Below, in pieces: positions 45,518-54,208 of a stretch of DNA of 64,000 nucleotides. The position numbers were made by a program, and so were the translations under genes. This DNA is from an uncultured Bacteroidales bacterium. Its GTDB lineage: Bacteria; Bacteroidota; Bacteroidia; Bacteroidales; F082. Every line of letters starts with the position of its first letter. Position 1 is the first letter of the stretch. The stretch is taken from NCBI GenBank assembly GCA_946408345.1, contig CAMJRR010000014.1, positions 1 through 64,000 of the forward strand. Reading direction: 5' to 3'. The notes beneath the pieces were generated by a model that saw only the letters and a program-made list of their open reading frames with translations, did not search any database and was not told where the DNA came from.

Positions 45518-45981
45518 TTATTTATGATAGCCACACTGAATGAGCGCGTTCTGGTAGTCCTGCTCGTCAATAGAATAAAGCACTTCGTGTGTTGAATTTC
45601 CCATAGTTTTGTGTTGCTTTATGACTGCCCAACACGACTTCAACAAAGCGCTTTTATCAAAGGTATCTTCAATATGGTAAGTGACAGACACGCTATCATT
45701 AAACCGAATCGTACCATAAGCACAGGCGGCATAATAAGGTATTCCACATCGTTATCGAAAGGTGAAGGCTGTCTGTCCATACGATGGCTATTGAGGAGCA
45801 CCTTTTCATTGGGTTGGACCATCGAATCGGTCTTCATCCCATTAAAGACATATTTTACCGGATTTGAAGTGTTATTCACAACGTAATAATCTTCAATAAA
45901 ATACGGCTCATACACACACGAACTCAGACAAAGTACTGATATACTAATTGCCTATAAGAATCTTAATTTGTTCTTCAACAT
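45518..45981 (-). pseudogene. Small lipoprotein gene with in-frame TAG and a frameshift
   Basis: Read from ATG at 45981: MLKNKLRFL, then TAG (45954-45952), then AISISVLCLSSC, a lipobox, and VYEPYFIEDYYVVNNTS. Further on, at about 45738-45745, the reading frame shifts and continues as CAYGTIRFNDSVSVTYH to QNALIQCGYHK and TAA. The two segments join into a sensible lipoprotein of about 154 residues; the total length (464 nt) differs by one base from a multiple of three. So two lesions. Family unknown. Confidence 0.65.
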
Positions 45982-46046
45982 AAATACGTATTTAAACTTA
46001 CCTGCAAAAGTAAAACAAAAGCATACAAGGACAATAAGAAAATCTG

Positions 46047-46054
46047 TATTTTTG
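46047..46054 (+). promoter_or_regulatory. -7 box of the YggS gene
   Basis: TATTTTTG followed by CACG, 22 nt before the start codon. Confidence 0.6.
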
Positions 46055-46076
46055 CACGTCTTTAATTCATAAGAAA

Positions 46077-46748
46077 ATGATAAAAGAAAACCTTGAAAAT
46101 ATCAGGGCGACGTTGCCCAAATCTGTGACTTTGGTGGCCGTCAGCAAGACCAAACCTGTCAGCGACTTGCAAGAAGCCTACGATGCAGGTCAGCGTATTT
46201 TCGGCGAGAACCACGCCCTTGAAATGCGCGACAAGTATGAGGTGCTACCCAAAGACATCCGATGGCACTTCATCGGCCACCTTCAAACCAATAAGATCAA
46301 ATACATCATCCCCTTCGTCACACTTATCCATAGCATCGACTCTGCCAACTTGTTGGAGGCCGTCAACAAAGAAGCTGCAAAACATAATCGCGTGGTAGAT
46401 TGTCTATTGCAATTCCATATCGCTCAGGAGGAAACCAAGTTTGGCCTCGATATAGAAGAAGCAAAACAACTGCTTGATTCAGAAGCGTTCAAATCGATGA
46501 AAAACGTGTGCATTTGCGGTGTGATGGGCATGGCCACCTTCACTGACGACAAGGCAGAAATTCGGAAGGAATTCAAACATCTGAAAGCGATATTTGACAC
46601 GCTCAAGACCGAATATTTCGCCAATCAGACGCGGTTCAATGAGATTTCTATGGGCATGTCAGACGACTATCTGATTGCTGTCGAGGAAGGTACAACCTTG
46701 GTGCGAGTGGGAAGTAAGATTTTTGGTGCAAGGAATTATAATGTTTAA
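46077..46748 (+). CDS. YggS-family PLP homeostasis protein
   Basis: Single-domain alanine-racemase-like fold that binds pyridoxal phosphate and helps control vitamin B6 and amino-acid pools. The 223 residues include VAVSKTKP (PLP-binding Lys), GENHALEM, WHFIGHLQTNK, GLDIEEAK, CGVMGMATF and SMGMSDDY. Length is normal. Confidence 0.93.
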   Translation: MIKENLENIRATLPKSVTLVAVSKTKPVSDLQEAYDAGQRIFGENHALEMRDKYEVLPKDIRWHFIGHLQTNKIKYIIPFVTLIHSIDSANLLEAVNKEAAKHNRVVDCLLQFHIAQEETKFGLDIEEAKQLLDSEAFKSMKNVCICGVMGMATFTDDKAEIRKEFKHLKAIFDTLKTEYFANQTRFNEISMGMSDDYLIAVEEGTTLVRVGSKIFGARNYNV

Positions 46749-46751
46749 CCC

Positions 46752-46816
46752 TGTAGAGACACGATTCATCTCGTCTAAAAAAACTACAACCAATGAGAGG
46801 CGACAAATCGCGTCTC
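46752..46816. repeat. REP-like pair between YggS and exchanger genes
   Basis: TGTAGAGACACGATTCATCT (46752 onward) and, inverted, GAGAGGCGACAAATCGCGTC (46795 onward) share the GAGACxCGATTxxTC core, and each is an imperfect palindrome. The same TGTAGAGA...TCTCTACA theme occurs inside the gene at 50365-50394. Confidence 0.5.
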
Positions 46817-46826
46817 AACAAACAAA

Positions 46827-47783
46827 ATGGAATCCTTAATACCTTTATTATTATTGGTTATTGGCTTTGTCGCCTTGATTTTGGGCGCCAATTGGCTTGT
46901 CAATGGGGCCACCAGTTTGGGCATCCGTGCCAAGCTGTCACCGCTCATCATCGGTTTGACCATCGTGGCCTTCGGCACCTCTTTGCCTGAAATGATTGTC
47001 AATGTGTTTTCGTGCGCAAAAGGCAGTCCTGGCTTAGCTATCGGCAACATCATAGGAAGCAACACAATGAACATCCTGCTCATTTTAGGTGTAAGCGCAC
47101 TCATTTGGCCCATCGATGTGAGCCGTGTCTCCATTCGTCGCGACATACCTGTTGGTTTTGTTGCCACACTCGCCATCACTTTGATGGCCAACTATATGTT
47201 CACGGGACAAGCTCGCACCATCAACTGGATTGAAGGTATCGTCCTCCTATTGATGGGTTTCGCTTACCTGTTGCTGACCATGCTGAAAAACGACCCGAAA
47301 GAAGAAACCGAAGACGTGCAGGAAGTCATGCCTTGGGGCAAGACCATCATAGCCTTGATTGCTGGCATCATTGGACTTTACATCGGTGGAGAACTTGTAT
47401 CAAGAAACGCACAAATCTTGGCCAAAAGCTGGGGTATGAGCGAGAGTACCATTGGTTTGACCGTGGTCGCCACTGCCACTTCGTTGCCCGAACTCATCAC
47501 TTCCATCGTGGCCGCTTTGAAGAAAAACTCTGGTATAGCCATTGGCAACGTATTGGGATCCAACATCCTGAACATTTTTATGGTTTTAGGTGTCAGTTCC
47601 ATTATCACCCCGCTTCCGTTTGAGCCAATTATGAACAAACAACTAATGATCCTTTTTGCCGCCAACATACTGATGCTTATGTTTGTTTTCACTGGCAAAG
47701 GTCGAAAGATTTCACGTTGGGAAGGAGCCTTGCTGACGCTGGGTTATGTAGGGTTTATGTGGTTTTCGTTGGCCATACAATAA
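46827..47783 (+). CDS. Calcium/sodium exchanger (CaCA family)
   Basis: A 318-residue inner-membrane antiporter with ten or so helices and the two alpha repeats: GLTIVAFGTSLPEM followed by IGNIIGSNTMN, and GLTVVATATSLPELITS followed by IGNVLGSNILN. Resembles YrbG; moves Ca2+ out against Na+ or H+. A short cytoplasmic loop (KNDPKEETEDVQE) splits the halves. Confidence 0.93.
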   Translation: MESLIPLLLLVIGFVALILGANWLVNGATSLGIRAKLSPLIIGLTIVAFGTSLPEMIVNVFSCAKGSPGLAIGNIIGSNTMNILLILGVSALIWPIDVSRVSIRRDIPVGFVATLAITLMANYMFTGQARTINWIEGIVLLLMGFAYLLLTMLKNDPKEETEDVQEVMPWGKTIIALIAGIIGLYIGGELVSRNAQILAKSWGMSESTIGLTVVATATSLPELITSIVAALKKNSGIAIGNVLGSNILNIFMVLGVSSIITPLPFEPIMNKQLMILFAANILMLMFVFTGKGRKISRWEGALLTLGYVGFMWFSLAIQ

Positions 47784-47804
47784 TAAGATTATTGCGTACA
47801 AAAA

Positions 47805-47832
47805 AAAGACCCGCATAAACAAGCGAGTCTTT
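47805..47832. terminator. Bidirectional terminator
   Basis: AAAGACCCGC / GCGAGTCTTT stem with one mismatch and an 8-nt loop, A-run before and T-run after, between convergent genes. Confidence 0.75.
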
Positions 47833-47856
47833 CAGATTTATCTTCCCGAGTCAACG

Positions 47857-48408
47857 TCAGTCAGCCAATTGGAAAGCGGTCTTCACCGCTTCATAATTGC
47901 TGTAGTCGACATCGCTACGATTACCGTATAACGTTGCTTCGATGGCCACAATCTTGAAATCTTTGGTGTCAGGACGGACTTTCCACATGTCGCTTTCTGT
48001 CCAAAACATCCTCACACCACCATCACTAAGTGTGGCAACCTCTATTGAAGCTTCATAAAAATCACCTCCGTCATTGTAATAATAAGTCAATGGTACCTGT
48101 GACCAAGTGCCATCGACGTCCATATACACGAGAATTGCTCCGTAATCAAACACATTGCTATTGATGGCAGGATAATCAATGGTCACCGTATGCTGTCCTC
48201 TTGGGTTTCCATCACCATCAACATAAAACTGAATCCATTCCCAATCATAATCATGAATGGTCAAAGTAGAGGATGCCACGTTGGCGTTGGTGCCATCTTG
48301 ACCATCTTGACCGGCTGGACCCTGAGGACCCATCGGACCAACCTTAGTACATGAGGCCAAGAAAGAAACGGCTAGAATTGTCATACAAATAAAACTAAGC
48401 TTTTTCAT
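47857..48408 (-). CDS. Lipoprotein with short collagen-like segment
   Basis: A 183-residue lipoprotein: lipobox FLASC near residue 20, then about six Gly-x-y triplets (GPMGPQGPAGQDGQDG) as a stalk, followed by a ~140-residue globular part rich in Trp/Tyr/Asp. Such short-collagen lipoproteins are common in Bacteroidales; the function is not known. Exposed at the envelope. Confidence 0.78.
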   Translation of the reverse strand: MKKLSFICMTILAVSFLASCTKVGPMGPQGPAGQDGQDGTNANVASSTLTIHDYDWEWIQFYVDGDGNPRGQHTVTIDYPAINSNVFDYGAILVYMDVDGTWSQVPLTYYYNDGGDFYEASIEVATLSDGGVRMFWTESDMWKVRPDTKDFKIVAIEATLYGNRSDVDYSNYEAVKTAFQLAD

Positions 48409-48489
48409 TTTTGTAAGATTTTAATTATTTAGTTCTTATACTTTTCTTTTTCGCTGCAAAACTACAAAAACCTTGCCGAAATAATCCAC

Positions 48490-48523
48490 TTTGAGAAAAC
48501 AATCTCAAAAAAACGTAATTTTG
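48490..48523 (+). promoter_or_regulatory. Promoter giving a near-leaderless message for the first EamA gene
   Basis: TTTG at 48490-48493 and TAATTTTG at 48516-48523 (22-nt spacer). The -7 box ends 5 nt before the ATG, so transcription should start at or beside the start codon. TTTGAG-N8-CTCAAA (48490-48509) overlaps the -33 box and could be an operator. Confidence 0.55.
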
Positions 48524-48527
48524 CAGC

Positions 48528-49424
48528 ATGAAAAACAGAAACTTCATAGTTCACATTGCCGGTGTTATTGCCATGATCTTCTGGGGCATGTCGTTTGTAT
48601 GGTCGACACAGGTCTACCAAAGCCTCAACCCCACGGCGACCATCTTCCTACGTCTTGTAATCGCCACCGTTTTCCTAACAACAATTTTATTTGTCTTCCG
48701 CCTCAACGAAAAGATCAAGAGGAAGCACCTCGGGCTGTTCGCCATAGCAGCATTGTTCGAGCCTTTCCTATACTTCATTTTTGAGGGCTATGGACTGAAG
48801 AACTCCTCTCCCGTCATCGGGGCCGGCATTATTGCCCTGATTCCTTTAGTCACTCCTATCGCGGCACGCATTTTCCTCAAAGAACGGCTCACCCCTATGA
48901 ACATCGTGGGCTTCATCATCTCCTTTGTCGGCGTCATTGTTATGCTACTTAACAAAAACCTCGAGCTCACAGCCTCACCCAAAGGCATCCTCTTCCTCTG
49001 CGGGTCGGTGATTGTGGCCGTAGGCTATTCCATCGCTTTGATTCGACTCACCAAACTCTATAAGCCATTGACCATCACTTGGATGCAGAACATCGTCGGA
49101 ATGATCTACTTCATTCCCATGGTCTTCATCATGGAGCACTACGAGCCTTCAAACTTCGCCAATGTGGGCGCTTACATCGTCCCGTTAGTCTGTCTAGGCA
49201 TCTTATGTAGTGCCGGAGCATACGCCCTGTGGGCTTTCGCTTTCAGCAAGTTGGGTGCCTCAAAGGCTAATGTTTACTCCAACCTTATCCCTGTCTTCAC
49301 GGCCATCTTCAGTTATATTCTAGCCATCGAAGAGATGACTGCGTTTAAGATCATAGGCATCTTGGTGGTTGTGGTCGGATTGGTACTATCGCAAATAAAA
49401 CCCAAATCGGCTGCCACAGTGTGA
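48528..49424 (+). CDS. EamA/DMT-family transporter (first)
   Basis: A 298-residue membrane protein with ten helices in two EamA halves (MIFWGMSFVWS, PVIGAGIIALIPLVTPIAARI; second half AYALWAFAFSKLGASKANVY, PVFTAIFSYIL). Exports amino acids or other metabolites; substrate unknown. Its stop codon lies inside a CGGCTGCCAC...CAGCCCT repeat, so its last residues (SAATV) are encoded by that repeat. Confidence 0.9.
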   Translation: MKNRNFIVHIAGVIAMIFWGMSFVWSTQVYQSLNPTATIFLRLVIATVFLTTILFVFRLNEKIKRKHLGLFAIAALFEPFLYFIFEGYGLKNSSPVIGAGIIALIPLVTPIAARIFLKERLTPMNIVGFIISFVGVIVMLLNKNLELTASPKGILFLCGSVIVAVGYSIALIRLTKLYKPLTITWMQNIVGMIYFIPMVFIMEHYEPSNFANVGAYIVPLVCLGILCSAGAYALWAFAFSKLGASKANVYSNLIPVFTAIFSYILAIEEMTAFKIIGILVVVVGLVLSQIKPKSAATV

Positions 49425-49431
49425 CAGCCCT
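49408..49431. repeat. Dispersed REP-like palindrome, copy 2
   Basis: CGGCTGCCACAGTGTGACAG followed by CCCT; it matches the left arm at 7215-7238 except two adjacent bases. Imperfect palindrome GGCTGCCAC / GTGACAGCC. It straddles the end of the EamA gene. Confidence 0.65.
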
Positions 49432-49448
49432 TCAAAACCCAACTGACA

Positions 49449-50219
49449 ATGATTACCAGCAAAACCAACCCCAAAATAAAGAACCTCGTCAAGTTGCAGA
49501 AGGCCGCCGAGCGACGAGAACAGAATCGCATCCTCATCGAAGGAAAACGCGAAATAGAACGGGCACAAGCCTGCGGGTTTGAAATTGAACAGCTGTATGT
49601 CTGCGAGCCATTGCTACGTGAACCCATCAAGGTTAATGCCATTTTCATCGAAACCGTCACGGAAGAGGTGTTTGACAAGATCGCCTACCGTGAAGGCAGT
49701 GATGGGCTGTTGGCTGTGGCCATTCCCAAATACAAGAGCCTCAGCGAGTTCAAGCCCAGGAAAGATGCCTTGATTATCGTGTTAGAGACCGTTGAAAAGC
49801 CAGGCAACCTTGGTGCCGTAATGCGCACCGCCGACGCAGCAGGCGTGGATGCTGTCATCGTAGCCGACCCTGCCACCGACCTTTTCAATCCCAATGCCAT
49901 CCGGGCCAGCATCGGATGCATCTTCAGCGTGCCTGTCTATGCCTGCCCCACTGACGAGTGCATCCAATGGCTGAAAAAGAATAATATCACCATCTATTGC
50001 ACCTACCTCAAGGCCTCTATCGATTACCTCGATGCCGACTTCCGTAAAGCCTCCGCCTTAGTGATGGGAACCGAGGCCACGGGCATTTCTGATGCTTGGG
50101 TCAAGGCCGCCGACCAGAATATCATCATCCCCATGAACGGTATCGCCGACTCGCTCAACGTCTCGGTCACCACCGCCATTGTCACCTTTGAGGCCATCCG
50201 CCAAAGAAGAAAGCCATGA
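49449..50219 (+). CDS. TrmH-family (SpoU) RNA 2'-O-methyltransferase
   Basis: A 256-residue SPOUT enzyme. N-terminal substrate-binding part (ITSKTNPKIKNLVKLQ, ILIEGKREIERA), then SpoU motifs: EKPGNLGAVMRTADAAG, ALVMGTEATGIS and IPMNGIADSLNVSVTTAI. Methylates ribose in rRNA or tRNA. Lies between two EamA genes and overlaps the second by 4 nt. Confidence 0.92.
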   Translation: MITSKTNPKIKNLVKLQKAAERREQNRILIEGKREIERAQACGFEIEQLYVCEPLLREPIKVNAIFIETVTEEVFDKIAYREGSDGLLAVAIPKYKSLSEFKPRKDALIIVLETVEKPGNLGAVMRTADAAGVDAVIVADPATDLFNPNAIRASIGCIFSVPVYACPTDECIQWLKKNNITIYCTYLKASIDYLDADFRKASALVMGTEATGISDAWVKAADQNIIIPMNGIADSLNVSVTTAIVTFEAIRQRRKP

Positions 50220-51109
50220 AAAAAGACTACTTGCTGCTACATCTTTCCGTCTTCATCGCGGGCTTCACGGGCGTATTGGGGCGGCTCATCACCTTAGATT
50301 CCGCCATTTTGGTTTGGTGGCGCATGGCTGCGGCGGCGGTGTTGATGTTCCTGTATTTGCGTTTTGTAGAGACGAGGCGCACCACTTCTCTACAGCGATA
50401 CAAATTCAGGGACATTTTGCAGATGGGTGGCGTAGGTATGTTATTGTGCATGCATTGGGTATTCTTTTACGCCTCCATCAAGGCCTCCAATGTCAGCATC
50501 GGTGTGGTATGTTTCTCCTTGGTTGGGTTTTTCACGGCCTTGTTCGAGCCCATCATCAACAGACACAAATTTTCAGGACGCGAGTTCCTCTTCAGTCTGC
50601 TCACCATACTCGGCATTTATCTGATTTTCCAGTTCGATTCGCGTTACCGTTTGGGTATCGCACTGGGTGTGGTTTCGTCGGCTCTATACGCTTTGTTTGC
50701 CATTGCTAACCAACGCGTTGGCAAGCATTACGAAGCCAAAAACATGTTGCTTTGGGAGATGATTGGTGGCCTCATTGGTCTTACCTGCCTTATACCTTTA
50801 TATAATGTGTTCATTCCTGTCGGGCGGCTCTACCCCGTCGGTATGGACTATCCTTATCTTGCCTTTATGGTCGTGATTTGTACCATAGGGCTGTGTTTGC
50901 TTCAAATCATTGTACTACAAAAGATTCCTGCTTTTACCGTCAACCTGACCTACAACTTGGAGCCTGTCTATAGCATCATCCTCTCAATGTTCATCTTCAG
51001 CGAATACAAGGAATTGAATTTCTCGTTTTGCATCGGTATTGCGCTGATTATCATTTCAGTGGTGCTGCAGACTTGGAGCGAGATAAAGAAGCGAAAAGTC
51101 AAAGCTTAA
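50216..51109 (+). CDS. EamA/DMT-family transporter (second)
   Basis: A 297-residue ten-helix transporter. Start overlaps the methyltransferase stop (ATGA). Halves: LSVFIAGFTGVLGRLITLDSA and AVVSSALYALFAIANQRVG-like region, ending EPVYSIILSMFIFSEYKELN. The loop after helix two (FVETRRTTSLQRYKF) is encoded by a REP-like palindrome (50365-50394). Not a close copy of the first transporter. It overlaps the convergent EEP gene by 11 nt. Confidence 0.9.
   Translation: MKKDYLLLHLSVFIAGFTGVLGRLITLDSAILVWWRMAAAAVLMFLYLRFVETRRTTSLQRYKFRDILQMGGVGMLLCMHWVFFYASIKASNVSIGVVCFSLVGFFTALFEPIINRHKFSGREFLFSLLTILGIYLIFQFDSRYRLGIALGVVSSALYALFAIANQRVGKHYEAKNMLLWEMIGGLIGLTCLIPLYNVFIPVGRLYPVGMDYPYLAFMVVICTIGLCLLQIIVLQKIPAFTVNLTYNLEPVYSIILSMFIFSEYKELNFSFCIGIALIIISVVLQTWSEIKKRKVKA
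50365..50394. repeat. REP-like palindrome within the second EamA gene
   Basis: TGTAGAGA (50365-50372) and TCTCTACA (50387-50394), perfect 8-bp arms around 14 nt. It is in frame and codes for a charged loop between helices, where extra residues are tolerated. Confidence 0.6.
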
Positions 51110-52055
51110 CCTTCACTAACACCGGATAATGGTCCGAGGGATTGTGTCGGATGTAAGTGTCAAACGAGATCTGTTGGGGTGCATCATTGGCCTTCAAGTT
51201 GTCATCGAGGTCATCATCAGGTGTCCAATAGCTGTTGGTGAACACACCGTAGGCATCCACCTTTGTATTTGGTGAAACAAACACATGGTCAATGCGGCTT
51301 GTAGTAAAGTAATTGGTCTTGAAAGCATTAAACGTTCCGTTTTCCGCAAAGCGGATACGAGCAGCATCATAAGAGTCTTTCAACAAACCTGATTTCGTGA
51401 AAATCGTGTAAATCTCATCGTTCTGGTCCACATTGAAATCGCCGGTGATGAACACTGGCGCACCTTGGGCAATCTCACGGACTTTGGCCACCACCAGTTT
51501 GGCTGCCTCACGGCGTGCCACCACACCCACATGGTCCATATGAAGGTTGAAGAAATAAAACACCTGTTGCGGTTCTTTCTTCCTTCGGTTGAAAAGCCCA
51601 TAACGCTGTTCCTTCTGAGCCTTTACAGCGAACTTGCCCCAAGTGCAAATGCGGATGCAGACTGCGTCCCAACCCAAACCAGGTTTGTCGGGTGTCTCGC
51701 TGAGCCAGAAATCACCATGGTCAAGAAGCTGCAGCTTGTCCGTTTTGTAAAAGATGGCTTCATGTTCACCACCACGTTTACCATCATCACGTCCAATACC
51801 GATAAAATCGTAGCCATCAAGGGCATTCTTCATATCTTGGAGTTGGACATAGAGCACTTCCTGAGTTCCAAAAATCTCAGGAGCCATAAAGTTCACTTGG
51901 TCACAGATGACCTGACAGCGCTTGGTCCATATCTCACCATTGATGCTGTCGTTGGCGTTTTTATAGCGGATGTTGTAGGAACCGACCAGCATTTGCTGAG
52001 CGGAAAGTTGAAATGATGCCACAATAATAAGGGCAAAAAGGAGAAGTTTTTTCAT
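51099..52055 (-). CDS. Secreted endonuclease/exonuclease/phosphatase-family protein
   Basis: A 318-residue EEP-fold hydrolase with signal peptide (MKKLLLFALIIVASFQLSAQ). Active-site residues: GSYNIRYKNAND (Asn), FGTQEV (Glu), NLHMDHVG, FITGDFNVDQND and final NPSDHYPVLVKV. Acts outside the cytoplasm on nucleic acid, phospholipid or sugar phosphate; Bacteroidetes relatives are unassigned. Confidence 0.88.
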   Translation of the reverse strand: MKKLLLFALIIVASFQLSAQQMLVGSYNIRYKNANDSINGEIWTKRCQVICDQVNFMAPEIFGTQEVLYVQLQDMKNALDGYDFIGIGRDDGKRGGEHEAIFYKTDKLQLLDHGDFWLSETPDKPGLGWDAVCIRICTWGKFAVKAQKEQRYGLFNRRKKEPQQVFYFFNLHMDHVGVVARREAAKLVVAKVREIAQGAPVFITGDFNVDQNDEIYTIFTKSGLLKDSYDAARIRFAENGTFNAFKTNYFTTSRIDHVFVSPNTKVDAYGVFTNSYWTPDDDLDDNLKANDAPQQISFDTYIRHNPSDHYPVLVKVKL

Positions 52056-52112
52056 AGGAAATAGATTTTATTGCAGCAAAAGTAGAAAAAACTTTCGCTC
52101 AATACAAAAATG

Positions 52113-52691
52113 CTAAAATTTCTCCAGTTTATTATACCATGCTCCAAACACAAACATCTCCTTGCTGAAAGAGAAGCCCTCGCTTTGATAATACTCTTGC
52201 AACCGCGGCTTGTCCTTGTCAACCAAAAGGGTAACTTTTTGAAAACCATTTTTTAAGGCAAATTCCATGCGGTCACGCATCAACAGTTTACCAATACCAA
52301 CTCCTCTGTAGTCGGATAGAACGGCCATGCTGTCCAGATAGAATTCGCCCGGACCGGTTTCCATTGCATTATGACTCAAGTCCATACCAGATGTTTGCTG
52401 CACGAGACCAAATGTTTTTTCACGCATCCGAGCATAGCGTGCGCCATCGTAAGCCACCAATGCTCCTACGGAATTGCCATCAATCTCGGCAATGCGCGTA
52501 TTGCAATAACTATACAAGGTGTCGTCCATACGGCAAATATCAACCAAATGCTCATAAATAGCACGTTGCTCATCATGAAGAACGGCATCAATGTCAAGCA
52601 AATCAATACCCGCCAAAACCACACGCGCAATGAAAGGCGCATCATCCAATGTGGCATCACGAAGCTGGACTATGGGAAGGACAGGTTGCAT
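52113..52691 (-). CDS. GNAT-family N-acetyltransferase
   Basis: A 192-residue acetyltransferase. The ATG (MQPVLPIVQLRDATLDD) overlaps the MFS stop codon as ATGA. Acetyl-CoA loop VLSDYRGVGIGKLLMRDRM near residue 140, final GFSFSKEMFVFGAWYNKL. Acceptor unknown. Translationally coupled to the transporter. Confidence 0.87.
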   Translation of the reverse strand: MQPVLPIVQLRDATLDDAPFIARVVLAGIDLLDIDAVLHDEQRAIYEHLVDICRMDDTLYSYCNTRIAEIDGNSVGALVAYDGARYARMREKTFGLVQQTSGMDLSHNAMETGPGEFYLDSMAVLSDYRGVGIGKLLMRDRMEFALKNGFQKVTLLVDKDKPRLQEYYQSEGFSFSKEMFVFGAWYNKLEKF

Positions 52692-53884
52692 CAACGTAGT
52701 TTATTTCTCTGATAATGGGGCGTTACGACAATGACAAAGAAAACAAGAGATACCAATACCGATGCCGAAGCCACTAGATAGGCTGCCGAGAACGAGAAAT
52801 GCTCAGCCAGCATACCACCAGAGAAGATGCCGATGCCGAGACCCAAGTCCCATGTGGTGAGATAGGTGGAGGTAGCCGTGCCGCGCTGGGCGTTGGTGCC
52901 CAAATTGATGAACAAAGCATTGAAAGACGGGAAGGCCGCCCCAAAGCCCAAGCCACAGCACAAGGCAATCAACAGGAAAGCTACAGCCGTGTAATCCGTA
53001 CCCAAGGCATTGCAATGATGGCACATCCCCAAACCGAACATGGCCAACACGACGATACCCAAACCTAACGCAATGGTCTGCGTCACCTTGCCCTTATCGA
53101 CCATCTTACCTGCAAAAAGGCGCGAAGCTATCAGTCCGACGGCATACACAGTAAAAAACAATCCACTGCTGATAGTCAGGCCCATCTCCTTGGCATATAG
53201 AGCGATATAATTGGAAATCTGACCATAGGCGAAGGCCAACAAGGTGAACGAGACACCTGCCAATAGACCTTTTATTAATATGAAACGATCCAAGGAAATC
53301 GGCGGTCTCTTGACGGGCGGTCTTACCTTGGTCTGAATCCTTGAGGCAAACAATGCCGCCAACAAACTACAGCCCATACAACCCATAAAAATGGCATTGA
53401 AGCTGAAATGCTCGTAAACAAACAAACCCGTCATCGGACCAACGGCCATAGCGATGTTGTTGGCCACGCCATAATAGCCTATGCCTTCTCCCCTATGCTC
53501 CGATGGCACCACATCAATGACCAAAGTGTTGCCGCCTACCGAAGTCAGGCCGAAAGCTAAGCCATGCACAATACGCACCATAATTAATATAGTGATGGTT
53601 GCGGCAAAGAGATAACCCACAAACACAGCTGTAAATATGGACAATGCCAACAGGTACAAAGGCTTGCGCTTGAAGGTGTCCATCATATAGCCTGAAAATG
53701 GACGCACCACCAAAGTGGCCAGCGTGTAACAAGAAATGACCGTTCCAATAATCGCATTGCCCGCCTGATACTTCTCCATAATGAAGAAGGGCAGCACAGG
53801 CAATAACAGATAGAACGAAAAGAAAAACAAGAAATTAGCCGCACAAAGGCAGAGGTAATTCTTATTAAATAGCTTTTCTTCCAT
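52691..53884 (-). CDS. MFS transporter
   Basis: A 397-residue twelve-helix transporter starting MEEKLFNKNYLCL. The helix 2-3 loop reads RPFSGYMMDTFKRKPLY (the RxGRR-type motif A in a variant form). Resembles the drug/arabinose-efflux type (YfmO-like); substrate unknown. Co-transcribed with the GNAT gene. Confidence 0.88.
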   Translation of the reverse strand: MEEKLFNKNYLCLCAANFLFFFSFYLLLPVLPFFIMEKYQAGNAIIGTVISCYTLATLVVRPFSGYMMDTFKRKPLYLLALSIFTAVFVGYLFAATITILIMVRIVHGLAFGLTSVGGNTLVIDVVPSEHRGEGIGYYGVANNIAMAVGPMTGLFVYEHFSFNAIFMGCMGCSLLAALFASRIQTKVRPPVKRPPISLDRFILIKGLLAGVSFTLLAFAYGQISNYIALYAKEMGLTISSGLFFTVYAVGLIASRLFAGKMVDKGKVTQTIALGLGIVVLAMFGLGMCHHCNALGTDYTAVAFLLIALCCGLGFGAAFPSFNALFINLGTNAQRGTATSTYLTTWDLGLGIGIFSGGMLAEHFSFSAAYLVASASVLVSLVFFVIVVTPHYQRNKLR

Positions 53885-54208
53885 AGTTTCGGGCTCGTTT
53901 TCAGAATGCAAAAATACGGAATAAAGCCATACAAAAAACCACTGATTTCGGAAATTTTGTCATATATTTTTATTCAAAATTATAATAAATCGGAAATTTT
54001 GTCAGCAAAAACAAGGTTTTTGACCCGTTATTGGCTCTGGCAAAGAATTTGACTAGGTGGAGTCGTCCGAACGAAAGGAAAGGGACGAAGAAAAGAAAGA
54101 TGGTTATTCTGGATTGCTTCGTTCCTCGCAATGACGCGAAGCGACAAACAATTAAACGATTAAACAAACAACAAATAAACAACAATTAAAAAATAGGAGA
54201 TCAAAACC
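53885..54208. other. Gene-free stretch with direct repeats and dispersed repeat
   Basis: No gene. On the minus strand a -7 box TATTTTTGC (53916-53908) serves the MFS gene. A 15-bp direct repeat TCGGAAATTTTGTCA occurs at 53948-53962 and 53990-54004. CTGGATTGCTTCGTTCCTCG (about 54109-54128) followed by CAATGACGCGAAGCGAC resembles a dispersed repeat seen in many genomes, and AACAATTAAACGATTAAAC follows. A Shine-Dalgarno-like TAGGAG lies near 54195 before Hsp20. Confidence 0.6.
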
